Shown piece by piece: positions 28,028 to 37,332 of a DNA stretch of 64,000 nucleotides. The notes beneath the pieces were generated by a model. It did no database searches and was not told the origin of the DNA. It saw only the letters and a list, made by a program, of their open reading frames with translations. The translations under genes and the position numbers were made by a program. Numbering within the stretch: the first letter of the stretch is position 1; every line of letters begins with the position of its first letter. The stretch covers positions 62,001 through 126,000 of the forward strand of contig NZ_JANUXV010000001.1 in the NCBI RefSeq assembly GCF_024814355.1, in the 5' to 3' direction. Source of the stretch: Gleimia sp. 6138-11-ORH1 (GTDB taxonomy: Bacteria; Actinomycetota; Actinomycetes; Actinomycetales; Actinomycetaceae).

Positions 28028-29149
28028 TTGCGTATCGTAAGCGAATATAAGAAAACTCTCCTGCTAACTCTCCTCATTCTGCTAATTGGTGCCCTGGCTT
28101 TGGGCGGACTATATTTCCAATCAGCCACCTACCTGATTAGCGACGGGGAAAACGGTAAAGAAATTACCACTCGCAAAGGAACAGTAGCTGAGGTTCTTGC
28201 CGCCGCAGAAATCAAAGTAAGCGAACACGACTTGATCAGCCCAGCGCTTAATGAGCCGGTAGAAAACGGTACCGAAATTAAAATCACGCGGGCAAAACCC
28301 TATCAAGTATTAGTCGAAACAGAAGTAAAGCAGATCTTCTCAACAGCGACTAACTTCCAAAACGTCCTTTCTTCCGTAGAAGCCAAAAACGTGGCGCTCC
28401 CACTTAATCACAGTAACGAAACACCACTTTTGGCAGCAGATGGAAAACTTAACTTCAAAGACGGAGAAAAAGAAACAGCAGTTGAACTCACCGCCACAGA
28501 CACGCTGGCAACTGCATTAACAAAAGCGGATCTGCAGCTTTCTGCAATCGATGAAGTGGCATTAACCAATGCCAACGGAAAACTAAGTTTAGATATTGTG
28601 CGCGTAACCCGCGGGAATGTTTCGGAAGAAATCGAAATCCCCGTTGAAACCCAGGTGCGCGAAACTGCTTCCCTTTACGAAGGGCAAGAAAGAGTAGTTT
28701 CCGAGGGCGCCGCAGGAACTACAAAAATTACCTACTACCGTCATTTACGCGGAGGTCAAAAAGTAGTCGATAAAGAAATCGGGCGCACTACCGCGGTAGA
28801 AGCACAGCCAAGAATCATTGAAAAAGGCACTAAAAAACGCCCTCGGGAAAATCAGGCAACTACTAACGCAACTCAAAATGAGGCTGGCCAGCCAGCACCA
28901 ACTGCAGTGAGCGGAGATATTTGGTCAGCCCTTGCCCAGTGCGAATCAGGTGGCAATCCAGCTACCAACAGCGGTAACGGATACTACGGAATGTATCAGT
29001 TCTCATTACCTACCTGGCAGGCAGTTGGCGGAACTGGGCTTCCCTCAGAAGCAAGTGCCGCGGAACAAACTCACCGCGCGCAAATCTTACAAGCCCGTGC
29101 CGGCTGGGGACAATGGCCAGCTTGTGCCCGTAAACTGGGGCTACTGTAG
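28028..29149 (+). CDS. RpfB-like resuscitation-promoting factor
   Basis: A 373-residue exported protein. It starts with a membrane/signal helix (LLLTLLILLIGALALGGL, about 10-28), followed by DUF348 ubiquitin-like repeats (RKGTVAEVLAAAEIKVSEHD and similar). A G5-type domain follows (about 205-260), then a Thr/Gln-rich linker and the C-terminal Rpf transglycosylase domain (about 298-373) with IWSALAQCESGGN carrying the catalytic Glu and GYYGMYQFSLPTWQAVGG. Rpf enzymes cleave peptidoglycan and promote growth from dormancy. Translation starts at TTG (28028) after AAGGA. The neighbouring gene encodes a sister protein with the same architecture but another catalytic end. Confidence 0.93.
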   Translation: MRIVSEYKKTLLLTLLILLIGALALGGLYFQSATYLISDGENGKEITTRKGTVAEVLAAAEIKVSEHDLISPALNEPVENGTEIKITRAKPYQVLVETEVKQIFSTATNFQNVLSSVEAKNVALPLNHSNETPLLAADGKLNFKDGEKETAVELTATDTLATALTKADLQLSAIDEVALTNANGKLSLDIVRVTRGNVSEEIEIPVETQVRETASLYEGQERVVSEGAAGTTKITYYRHLRGGQKVVDKEIGRTTAVEAQPRIIEKGTKKRPRENQATTNATQNEAGQPAPTAVSGDIWSALAQCESGGNPATNSGNGYYGMYQFSLPTWQAVGGTGLPSEASAAEQTHRAQILQARAGWGQWPACARKLGLL

Positions 29150-29277
29150 CAGATGTGAACCGGCTTAAGGTTTCCAATTTAAGCTACTAAAGCACCCGGA
29201 AAACTGTTAGGCTGGCAAAGGTATAGATCAAAAGTTCACCCGAATAAACCTAGGAAACAGCTACGAAAGTAACGTAT

Positions 29278-30489
29278 ATGAGTATCTTTAAAACAACGAA
29301 ATTTATACTCACATCCGCTGCAATCGCAGCTACCCTGACCGTAGGGGCAGCCGCCACCGATATTGCGTTAAGCCATAAGACTATCTACGTATCTGTAGAT
29401 GGAGTTTCGCGGCCGGTAACAACCGTTGAGAAAAAAGTACAGGCAATCTTACAGGACGCGGGAATCCCATTTTCCTCCAGAGACGAAATCACGCCAGCTC
29501 TGGATCAAAAAGTAACTGCAACAGATACAATCAAAATCCGTCACGCAAAAGAAATCTCCGTATTTGACCAGGGAAAAACGGAAAAACACTGGGTGACTGA
29601 AACTACCCTGGATGAGCTTTTGGAAAGAAGCGAATACTCCCGTTTAGAAATTCCCGCGCAGCGTTTCGATGAACGCAACAGTATCCTACCCCTCGCTGAA
29701 GTGGGCACTGAGGTAGTGGTCGCAGCTGATGGGAAAGAAATCACTCTCCCAGTTACACTGCCTCATAACGTCCGCGCTTTACTTTCCCAAGCTAACATAA
29801 ACGTAGGGCCAATTGACCAGGTGATTACTCATCGAGTAAACGGGAAACTCACTGTCAGCGTGAAACGAGTTACCCGCGGAACACATCGGATAGTAGAAGA
29901 AATCCCATTTAAGAGTGAAGAAAAACCCTCTGACCAGATTATTAAAGGGAAACGAAAAGTAGCTACCCCAGGTAAAGTTGGGGAACGTACCATTGTGCGC
30001 TACCAACAAAAGGTAGACGGAAAAGCAGTTGTCGATACCCTGGTTACCGATAGCGTCACTAAAGCGCCAGTTACCGAAGTGATTTTAGTGGGAACGGCAG
30101 AGCCTGAAGAACTCAGCCAGAAACTCCGCGCAGCTGGTAAAACTACTGACGCAGCAGGAAATCAACTTCCTATCCCCACCTATAGTGGAACTGACCCACG
30201 GACTTTAGCACGTCCTTTAGTAAGCGCAAAAGGCTGGGGAGACGACCAGTATCAGTGCCTTCTGGTGCTATGGGAACGCGAGTCTAACTGGAATCCAAAC
30301 GCACAGAACCCGTCCTCGGGCGCCTACGGTATTCCACAGTCACTTCCGGGAAATAAAATGGCCAGCGCAGGAGCAGACTGGCAAACAAACCCGGTTACGC
30401 AAATTACTTGGGGACTGGGATACATTCAAAACCGCTACGGAACACCGTGTGGAGCATTAGGACATTCAAATCGCGTGGGATGGTATTAA
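29278..30489 (+). CDS. G5/DUF348 protein with lytic-transglycosylase-like end
   Basis: A 403-residue paralogue of the preceding gene. It has a signal helix (about 8-28), DUF348 repeats (SRPVTTVEKKVQAILQDAGI and later copies) and a G5 domain with KVGERTIVRYQQKVDGK. The C-terminus (about 325-403) differs from Rpf: CLLVLWERESNWNPNAQNPSSGAYGIPQ resembles lysozyme-like SLT domains, with Glu in WERESNW as the likely catalytic residue. It probably cuts peptidoglycan glycan strands, with a role complementary to RpfB. The rsmA ATG follows its stop codon directly with no gap, so rsmA is translated in the same operon. Confidence 0.88.
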   Translation: MSIFKTTKFILTSAAIAATLTVGAAATDIALSHKTIYVSVDGVSRPVTTVEKKVQAILQDAGIPFSSRDEITPALDQKVTATDTIKIRHAKEISVFDQGKTEKHWVTETTLDELLERSEYSRLEIPAQRFDERNSILPLAEVGTEVVVAADGKEITLPVTLPHNVRALLSQANINVGPIDQVITHRVNGKLTVSVKRVTRGTHRIVEEIPFKSEEKPSDQIIKGKRKVATPGKVGERTIVRYQQKVDGKAVVDTLVTDSVTKAPVTEVILVGTAEPEELSQKLRAAGKTTDAAGNQLPIPTYSGTDPRTLARPLVSAKGWGDDQYQCLLVLWERESNWNPNAQNPSSGAYGIPQSLPGNKMASAGADWQTNPVTQITWGLGYIQNRYGTPCGALGHSNRVGWY

Positions 30490-31470
30490 ATGTCGGAAAC
30501 GCAAATCGACGCTGAAAAATCACAATCTCAGCCGGTGGCTGAAGTGAACCTATTAACCCCCGTTAATGTCCGTGAAATCTGTGACGCATTACAGATCCAC
30601 CCAACCAAAACACTGGGGCAGAACTTCGTTCACGATGGGGGAACTGTCCGGAAAATCATTACCGCCGGGCGAGTCACTGCGGGGGAACACGTTTTAGAAA
30701 TCGGCCCTGGCCTGGGTTCTTTAACGTTAGGGCTTTTGGAAGCCGGAGCGCGGGTCACTGCGATTGAGATCGATCCAGTGCTAGCAACCGCCCTCCCGGC
30801 AACAGTCACCGCCCAGGGAAATAGCGAACTTCCCCTCAGAGTCCTCCACAAAGACGGATTAGAAGTCTCTGAACTGGCACAGTTAGATGAAGCTCCTTTG
30901 ATTAACGGCACTTACGCGCAGTGGGAAGCCCCCACTCGCCTGGTTGCTAATCTGCCTTATAACGTGGCAGTTCCGCTGGTACTGAGTTTCTTAGAGAACT
31001 TTCCCTCTCTTACTGAAATCTTAGTCATGGTCCAAACTGAGGTGGCGCAGCGGCTTAGTGCCGGTCCCGGAGGGCGGATCTACGGGGTCCCTTCAGTGAA
31101 AACCGCCTGGTATGGGAAAGCGGAAATGGCAGGAACAATCTCTCGGCAGATTTTTTGGCCAGTTCCTAACGTTGATTCTTCCCTGGTGCGAATTACCCGC
31201 TATCAGGCGGGAGAAGAACCCTATTCTTTAGACGCTGCAGGTGCTCCTACGGTAGCTAGAGAAATTGTCTTTAAACTGATTGAAGCAGCTTTTGCGCAAA
31301 GACGGAAAACTCTTAGAGCAGCTTTCAAAAATTGGCTTAACAGTGCCGAAAAAGCTGAGCTACTTTTGGAAAGCGCGGGGATTGACGGGCAGCGCCGCGG
31401 AGAAACTCTAAATATTACAGAGTTTATTGCCCTGGGTGAATCCGCGCAGAAGCTGAGTCTATTAAACTAG
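30490..31470 (+). CDS. rsmA: 16S rRNA dimethyladenosine transferase
   Basis: A 326-residue RsmA (KsgA), which dimethylates the two adjacent adenines near the 3' end of 16S rRNA during small-subunit maturation. It shows LGQNFVHDGGTVRKI, the SAM-binding VLEIGPGLGSLTLGLLEAG, AIEIDPVLA, and the catalytic NLPYNVAVPL motif. The C-terminal helical domain includes FAQRRKTLRAAFKNWL. The N-terminus is extended by about 20 residues relative to E. coli, as in many actinobacteria. It begins at the ATG touching the stop of the preceding gene, and ispE follows 4 bases after its stop; this is the conserved rpfB-rsmA-ispE operon. Confidence 0.97.
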   Translation: MSETQIDAEKSQSQPVAEVNLLTPVNVREICDALQIHPTKTLGQNFVHDGGTVRKIITAGRVTAGEHVLEIGPGLGSLTLGLLEAGARVTAIEIDPVLATALPATVTAQGNSELPLRVLHKDGLEVSELAQLDEAPLINGTYAQWEAPTRLVANLPYNVAVPLVLSFLENFPSLTEILVMVQTEVAQRLSAGPGGRIYGVPSVKTAWYGKAEMAGTISRQIFWPVPNVDSSLVRITRYQAGEEPYSLDAAGAPTVAREIVFKLIEAAFAQRRKTLRAAFKNWLNSAEKAELLLESAGIDGQRRGETLNITEFIALGESAQKLSLLN

Positions 31471-31474
31471 GTTT

Positions 31475-32563
31475 ATGCACTATATGAATCAGGTCACCGC
31501 TTCAGCACCAGGAAAGATCAATCTGCAACTACTGGTGGGTAAACCTGATGCAAAAGGGTATCACCCGCTTTATTCCATATTTGAAACTGTGGATTTGCGG
31601 GAAACTTGCGAAGCAAGTTTCAGCCCGCGAAATCACCCTGAAAGTGGAGTTATCCCAGTTCCAAACAGTACTTCCATAGAAATAGCGTACACACAAAGTG
31701 GCTATCCAATTTCTGTGCAGACTATAGCAGATTTAGGTAGTGAAGCTGCTAACCGGCAGGCTTTAGAACAGTTGGGTGAAGTTGCGCCCTCGAATCATCT
31801 GGCTTGGAAAGCAGCAGCTGCTTTAGTTGAGAAAGCAGCTGCACTGCCAGAGTATCAGTTGCTTCCTGCGGATAGTCAGCTTAATTTGAGGATCACTAAA
31901 CGTATTCCCGCGGCCGGGGGAATGGCTGGCGGATCAGCTGATGCGGCAGCTACTTTAGTTGCTGTGAATGAACTGCTGGGATTGCGTTTATCCTTAGCAG
32001 AGTTAGAGGTGATTGCGCGTTCCTTAGGCGCTGACGTGCCGGCCTGCCTAAATGGGGGAACTTCATTAGGTTTAGGTTATGGTGACCACATCACTCGTTT
32101 AGATAACCGTTTGGCGGAGGAAGAAAACGCTTCCCACCAGTGGCTGATGGTAATGGCAAAAACAGGGTTGGCTACTCCCGCAGTTTTTCAGGCTTTTGAT
32201 GAAGCCGACGGGGGCAGGCCATTTATTCCAGCGGTTAAAGACCTTCCAGAAGTTCTAGCAGCTGATGATCATTTGGTTTTAGCGTTAGCGCCGGCTGAAA
32301 AAATGGCTCAGATTATGGAAAATGATCTGCAAGAAACCGCGTTTTCGCTGCGTCCTGATGTAGCTGAAGTTTACGCATACTTACAGTCATTAGACGTGGA
32401 AAAGGTAATGCTTTCGGGATCTGGCCCCACTTTAGCTGTGTTAGTGCGAGAAGCAGAAACTGTGAAAGAATTAGTACAGCAGATTAACACTCACCCCTTA
32501 GTGCAAGGAACTTTAATTACCAGCGGCCCAGGTTTGCCCGCTATGGTAGAAAAGACGCATTAA
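31475..32563 (+). CDS. ispE: 4-diphosphocytidyl-2-C-methyl-D-erythritol kinase
   Basis: A 362-residue GHMP kinase of the non-mevalonate isoprenoid pathway. It phosphorylates CDP-methylerythritol using ATP. Motifs: APGKINLQLLVG at the N-terminus, the ATP-binding loop PAAGGMAGGSADAAATL (about 145-162), and MLSGSGPTLAVLV near the C-terminus. It is longer than E. coli IspE (283 residues) because of an insertion at about 55-110 and loops in the second half. Two possible ATGs (31475 and 31484) lie close together; neither has a strong ribosome site. An ABC-F gene follows 10 bases later. Confidence 0.95.
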   Translation: MHYMNQVTASAPGKINLQLLVGKPDAKGYHPLYSIFETVDLRETCEASFSPRNHPESGVIPVPNSTSIEIAYTQSGYPISVQTIADLGSEAANRQALEQLGEVAPSNHLAWKAAAALVEKAAALPEYQLLPADSQLNLRITKRIPAAGGMAGGSADAAATLVAVNELLGLRLSLAELEVIARSLGADVPACLNGGTSLGLGYGDHITRLDNRLAEEENASHQWLMVMAKTGLATPAVFQAFDEADGGRPFIPAVKDLPEVLAADDHLVLALAPAEKMAQIMENDLQETAFSLRPDVAEVYAYLQSLDVEKVMLSGSGPTLAVLVREAETVKELVQQINTHPLVQGTLITSGPGLPAMVEKTH

Positions 32564-32573
32564 GGAGAGGCAC

Positions 32574-34463
32574 TTGGCACACCTATTCGGAACACAGAAT
32601 CTAAAAGCACTGGGCGGGTCACGAGTAATTTTAGATGGGATTAATGTTTCTGTTGAAGACGGCAACCGAATTGGGATTTTAGGAAGTAATGGCGCCGGTA
32701 AATCAACTCTTTTAAGACTTTTAGCGGGGGTTAGTGCACCTGATGGGGGGAGCCTGATTTACCGCGATGGAGTAGAGGTTGCTTTTTTAACCCAACGTGA
32801 TCCGGTAACTGATAAGAGTGTTTTAGAAGTAATTCACCCGGGAAAACAAGCCCACGAATGGGCTGCTAATGCTTTGATACGCGATATTCACGCAGGGCTT
32901 TTAGGGGACGTCTCTTTAGAAGCAAGTTACGATACTCTTTCCGGAGGGCAAAAGCGGCGAGTTTCTTTAGCCAGAGTCCTTTCCCAAGGGTTAATCAGTG
33001 GCCGGCCCGCCGAAGTGCTGATTTTAGATGAACCAACTAACCACTTAGACGTAGAGGGGGTTGCCTGGTTAGCCCAGCATCTGAATAAAAGATTCGGAGG
33101 GCGGGGGCAAAAGCCAAAGCAAAGTGGAGCTTTACTGGTAGTTACCCACGACCGTTGGTTTTTAGATGAAGTTTGTTCGCATATTTGGGAAGTTATTGCC
33201 GGAGTAGACCCGGGAAAAGGGAAACCGCAAATTCCTGGGCGGATCGAAGTATATGAAGGTTCTTATGCTGCTTATGTTTTAGCCCGGACAGAAAGAGCCA
33301 GGTTAGCGTCAGTTTCGGCTGCTAAGCGTGAGAACTTACTTCGTAAAGAGCTAGCTTGGTTGAGACGTGGTGCGCCGGCACGTACTTCAAAGCCACGTTT
33401 TCGGATTGAAGCTGCTGAAGCGTTGATTGCTAATGAACCGCCGCCACGTGATGAGGTTGAGCTGGTGAAAATGGCTACCGCCCGTTTAGGGAAGGACGTT
33501 TTAGATTTAGAAAATGTTTCCCTAAAGTTCGGCGAAAAAACTATTTTTTCGGATGTGACCTACCGGTTGGCCCCTGCAGAACGTGTGGGCATAGTGGGAG
33601 TTAATGGAGCTGGAAAAACCACGTTACTCCGCTTATTAGCCGGCACAGTTGAACCCGATGCTGGAAGAGTAAAACGCGGGAAAACAGTTTCCGTAGCTGT
33701 ATTATCCCAAGACACGCACGAACTGGATGAAATAGGTGACCTGCGGGTGGTAGAAGCGGTTTCTGCCGTGGCCGCTTCAGTTGTGATTGGAGGAAAGGAA
33801 GTAAGCGCCTCTCAGCTGGTAGAACGGATTGGTTTTTCTAAAGAACGTGCCTGGACTTTAGTGAAAGATATTTCGGGTGGGGAACGCCGCCGGTTGCAGC
33901 TGATTCGACTTCTAATGGCAGAACCTAATGTGATTTTATTAGACGAACCCACCAATGATTTAGATACGGATACCTTAGCTGCAATGGAAGACCTTTTGGA
34001 TTCATTCCCCGGCACTTTGGTAGTAGTCTCTCACGATAGGTATCTTTTAGAACGAGTCACCAGCCATCAGCTGGCACTATTAGGGGACGGAAAGATCCGT
34101 GACCTGCCCGGTGGGGTAGAACAGTATCTGCAATTGCGGGCCCAGATGGAAGGAGCCACTAGTCCAAAAGCAACAGTCAGTCCCACTACGGGAAGTAAAA
34201 CCGGAGGGGCTGAAAAACCACAGAACGCTAAACTCACCAGAGAAATTCAAAAAGAAATGGCTAAGGTTGAGCGTCAGATGGAAAAAATTGCGGCAGAAAA
34301 CAAGCAGGTTGAAACGAAACTAGCGGAAGTATCTGCGCTGGTGGGGCCGAGCCAAACTGACTTAGAAAAAATGAGCGAACTGGTGAAACAAAGCAATGAG
34401 CTAAGAGATAAACACGCAGATCTAGAAATGCGGTGGCTAGAGTTAGCTGAAAAGATTTCCTAG
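32574..34463 (+). CDS. ABC-F family ATPase
   Basis: A 629-residue soluble protein with two ABC ATPase domains and no membrane helices, as in ABC-F proteins that act on the ribosome. Domain 1: IGILGSNGAGKST (about 36), LSGGQKRRVSLARVL, LILDEPTNHLD. A charged linker follows (about 235-290, RKELAWLRRGAPARTSKPRF). Domain 2: VGIVGVNGAGKTT (about 343), ISGGERRRLQLIRLL, ILLDEPTNDLD. The C-terminus is a coiled coil (about 550-629). The family includes translation factors and antibiotic-protection proteins; position after rsmA-ispE and the coiled coil favour the housekeeping (Uup-like) branch. Start TTG at 32574 follows GGAGAGG. Confidence 0.93.
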   Translation: MAHLFGTQNLKALGGSRVILDGINVSVEDGNRIGILGSNGAGKSTLLRLLAGVSAPDGGSLIYRDGVEVAFLTQRDPVTDKSVLEVIHPGKQAHEWAANALIRDIHAGLLGDVSLEASYDTLSGGQKRRVSLARVLSQGLISGRPAEVLILDEPTNHLDVEGVAWLAQHLNKRFGGRGQKPKQSGALLVVTHDRWFLDEVCSHIWEVIAGVDPGKGKPQIPGRIEVYEGSYAAYVLARTERARLASVSAAKRENLLRKELAWLRRGAPARTSKPRFRIEAAEALIANEPPPRDEVELVKMATARLGKDVLDLENVSLKFGEKTIFSDVTYRLAPAERVGIVGVNGAGKTTLLRLLAGTVEPDAGRVKRGKTVSVAVLSQDTHELDEIGDLRVVEAVSAVAASVVIGGKEVSASQLVERIGFSKERAWTLVKDISGGERRRLQLIRLLMAEPNVILLDEPTNDLDTDTLAAMEDLLDSFPGTLVVVSHDRYLLERVTSHQLALLGDGKIRDLPGGVEQYLQLRAQMEGATSPKATVSPTTGSKTGGAEKPQNAKLTREIQKEMAKVERQMEKIAAENKQVETKLAEVSALVGPSQTDLEKMSELVKQSNELRDKHADLEMRWLELAEKIS

Positions 34464-34474
34464 AAAAACCAAAT

Positions 34475-34527
34475 AATAGTTTGGGGTGGTTTCCGTGAAA
34501 CTTACGGAAACCACCCCAAACTATTTA
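34475..34527. terminator. Bidirectional terminator after the ABC-F gene
   Basis: A 22-bp inverted repeat (AATAGTTTGGGGTGGTTTCC... and its complement) lies between the convergent ABC-F and lipoprotein genes. Confidence 0.9.
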
Positions 34528-34532
34528 GTTGT

Positions 34533-35372
34533 TTAGAATTCGTCGCAGTACAAATCTAACCAGTCATCCACCGTATCTAAACGCGGTGGGTTTAATAGGA
34601 CGGGAAGATCTCTGCGCCAAGCATCAGCAGCGCCGCGGTTAGACTCATCTAAAATAGTCTGTACCTGCGGAGTAGAAAGTACCTGGCGGATTGATTCCAC
34701 ATCCGCAGACCGCGTGTGTAACGCATTTGCATAATCTTCGACCCAGGCACACTGCCAAAGGTAAATCTTGGCAACCCGCGCATCACCTTTCTTATAGGTG
34801 ATTGAAGTTTCAGTTATTTGCGGAGTATCTTCTAAGAACTCCCGTACCCAGGGATTTTGTATTCCGCTGGTTACCAGATACTGGTCTGCGTCAATTGCTT
34901 TCACTGTTGCACCCACCAGAATCGGCATCACGTATTCAGCAGGTAAGTTTGGGTGTCCGGTGGGCCAGGGTAAATCTACTTCGGCCAGCTCAGCATCAAC
35001 AACTGATTTTAACGTAGGGTCAATCTGATTGTTCCGAGCGTATAAACCAATTAGCAGATCTCTTTCCAACATCATTTCCCGGTAGTCGGTGAACTCATCA
35101 TGCGGAGTGCGTTGGAAGTACTCGTAGAAACCTGTCACTGAGCTACTTCCATCGGGTGTTTGCGTTGGAGGAGTAGCAGGCGGGTTATTTGGATTTGTTT
35201 GCGTTCCAGGATTGCCAGAGTTATTGTTCTGCGAGCCAGATTGGGAACGCTGTTCACTCAATGAAACTGGGGGCTTATTATCAGTAGGTACTATCAGCCC
35301 TCCACAAGCTGAGAGAAAGAGTGTTGGTATAGCCACCGCAGTAGCTAAGAAACTAACTTTATTTAAACGCAT
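34533..35372 (-). CDS. Putative lipoprotein, unknown function
   Basis: A 279-residue exported lipoprotein. The signal peptide MRLNKVSFLATAVAIPTLFLSAC ends in a lipobox (LSAC, Cys about 23). A low-complexity linker rich in Ser, Asn, Pro, Gln and Thr (about 35-85) leads to a globular domain (about 90-279) with FYEYFQRTPHDEFTDYREMM and a C-terminal LDTVDDWLDLYCDEF. No family is recognised. The ATG at 35372 has AGGAGG at 5 bases; the frame extends upstream to 35411 but that start lacks a ribosome site. It stands alone between two terminators, so it is probably a single-gene unit. Confidence 0.85.
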   Translation of the reverse strand: MRLNKVSFLATAVAIPTLFLSACGGLIVPTDNKPPVSLSEQRSQSGSQNNNSGNPGTQTNPNNPPATPPTQTPDGSSSVTGFYEYFQRTPHDEFTDYREMMLERDLLIGLYARNNQIDPTLKSVVDAELAEVDLPWPTGHPNLPAEYVMPILVGATVKAIDADQYLVTSGIQNPWVREFLEDTPQITETSITYKKGDARVAKIYLWQCAWVEDYANALHTRSADVESIRQVLSTPQVQTILDESNRGAADAWRRDLPVLLNPPRLDTVDDWLDLYCDEF

Positions 35373-35562
35373 TTTTCCTCCTGGTGGAAGCGTATTAACA
35401 AGAATGCCCAAAACCGGAATAAAAATCAGAAAAGAAATGATTTCTTACCGGAATGAAAGTATTCCAATTCTGGTAGTTAGCATTCACTATGAACGCCTCA
35501 AAGATGGGAGTAGCTTAAGTAAACACCATAATTTATAGAGAAAGATTAGAACAAGATTAGAA

Positions 35563-35619
35563 AAGGCATTTCCTTTTGCTATTAGTTAAGCATATCAATA
35601 ACAAAAGGAAATGCCTTAA
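35563..35619 (-). terminator. Terminator of the ABC-2 transporter operon
   Basis: AAGGCATTTCCTTTTG and CAAAAGGAAATGCCTT form a 16-bp stem 4 bases past the stop of the permease gene. Confidence 0.85.
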
Positions 35620-35622
35620 ATC

Positions 35623-37332
35623 TTAGTGGTTTGCCCACTTTTGAATTTGTGCTAACCAGTTTGGAACCTGTTTCGGATATAACTTAATGCTAATTATTAG
35701 AGAAATTGTTAGCACTAAAATTCCCCAAATCAACCCACTGATTGAAATAATAAGTTCTCCAACCGTACCTGCACCTCCCCAAAAGATGGAAACCAGCAGA
35801 ATCGGAGCATAGAGTAAAAATACGACAATCGGAGAAATTATCATCGTTAAGAAAGCAATCATTTGGTTCCCAGCTCCCTTAGTTGAAAGTGGGGAAGAAC
35901 CAGGTGGTTGTACTCCAGGTAACCAAAAAGTGAATACCAACTGTAAAACCGCTAACGAAAGAACAAAAACAGTTGGTAATGAGAAAGCGAGTGAAAGCGG
36001 ATTAACATTATCAGCAAAAGCCCAGAAGAAAATAATGGAAAAAGCTAAGATAGTTATAACCGCTGGTAAACTCCCCAAAAGACGACCTAACCGATCCGTT
36101 CTTCCAGAAATCCCCGCAGAAATATATCCCCACAAGGCGGTGGAATCATAAGATGGTAAGGAAGCCACCATAAAAGCCAAGACAAATGGTAGTAGGTAAA
36201 TTAAGAAACTGAAACTAGACGCAGAATCACCATTTAGCTCAACCGACACATTTCTGGAAGTAAAAACTGCGATGAGTGGAAAAATCATAATACTCAAAAC
36301 AGAGGTAGAAATACGGGGATCTTTCATCATATATTGCAATGTGCGTGCAGCCAGCGCAGCGGTTGGATGAGAACACCCAAGTTTGGAAAAAAAGGAAAGA
36401 CTTGGCAGTTCTTTAGCTAAATCAAAATCAGATACATTCGCAGTCTGAACTTGATTAGGATCAACCACTGACTTACCTGCGGCAATCGCCTGTTTCGCTT
36501 TAGCAGACAACACAGTAGGAACGCCCACCATGGAAGGTGCAAGCGTCCGATTCCAGATCCAACGTCCCACCACTACAAGCAGCACCGTGTAGATGACTTG
36601 CAAAATTAGCTGTCCCCAGGCGCCCTCGGAAAATGCGAAAACAATCCCAAACGGAGCCGTAACCGGAAGCCAAAGCAAAACTGAAGCGAATTCTCGCAGA
36701 GTTTCGTAAGTTAAATTTTCAGCAAGCAGGTTTAGCCAAAGACCCAGGGGCGCTAAAACGGCAATAAAAACCAAAGTAGTAGTGAAAACAGTCTGATCTT
36801 TACGCTTCGAATTAGCAACTAAAGCATGCCCCAGTGTGGTGGACAATGCACGTCCCCACAAAGCGAAGATATAGATTGCTAACGGAGTAACCGCCACAAG
36901 TAAAACTGAAGAAAGATACGCTTGGATTCCCAGCAAAGCAATAAAGAGAAGCACCAGGATACCCACAGTAAGGAGGGAACCAAGCCCAAACATTGTCGCA
37001 ATGATTAAAGCTCGCCCCAACCGCGGGTTAGGATAAGTGATTGTCGAAAAGCGGCGCGGATCTAACGTGTCATCAAAACCATAACCTACAATCGGGCCAA
37101 TCAGCCAAGCTAGAAAAATGAGGGTAACCGCATAGATCCCCGCAGTGGGAACTACCTCTGGAAATTCAGTTAAATTGCCTGAGGAAGCTAAGGCAATTAT
37201 TACGCCCAATAAAGAAGTGTAAATTGCTAAGAAATAAAGCGCCATGAAAATGAAAAGAACCATTTTCCAGGTTTCTCGGCGCAGACCGTTCCAGATCATC
37301 TGGAACTTCATTTTAATCAGTGACGCAGCCAT
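35623..37332 (-). CDS. ABC-2-type transporter, large membrane subunit
   Basis: A 569-residue polytopic protein with about twelve hydrophobic segments in two halves, separated by a cytoplasmic stretch at about 275-335 (TVLSAKAKQAIAAGKSVVDPNQ). This is twice the usual length of a single ABC-2 permease and resembles fused actinobacterial transporter permeases. Its start overlaps the end of the ATPase gene by 16 bases, so the two subunits are translationally coupled and surely form one transporter. The substrate cannot be told; such ATPase-permease pairs usually export peptides, drugs or lipids. An internal copy of the 12-base motif CGCCCTCGGAAA lies at 36621. Confidence 0.82.
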   Translation of the reverse strand: MAASLIKMKFQMIWNGLRRETWKMVLFIFMALYFLAIYTSLLGVIIALASSGNLTEFPEVVPTAGIYAVTLIFLAWLIGPIVGYGFDDTLDPRRFSTITYPNPRLGRALIIATMFGLGSLLTVGILVLLFIALLGIQAYLSSVLLVAVTPLAIYIFALWGRALSTTLGHALVANSKRKDQTVFTTTLVFIAVLAPLGLWLNLLAENLTYETLREFASVLLWLPVTAPFGIVFAFSEGAWGQLILQVIYTVLLVVVGRWIWNRTLAPSMVGVPTVLSAKAKQAIAAGKSVVDPNQVQTANVSDFDLAKELPSLSFFSKLGCSHPTAALAARTLQYMMKDPRISTSVLSIMIFPLIAVFTSRNVSVELNGDSASSFSFLIYLLPFVLAFMVASLPSYDSTALWGYISAGISGRTDRLGRLLGSLPAVITILAFSIIFFWAFADNVNPLSLAFSLPTVFVLSLAVLQLVFTFWLPGVQPPGSSPLSTKGAGNQMIAFLTMIISPIVVFLLYAPILLVSIFWGGAGTVGELIISISGLIWGILVLTISLIISIKLYPKQVPNWLAQIQKWANH

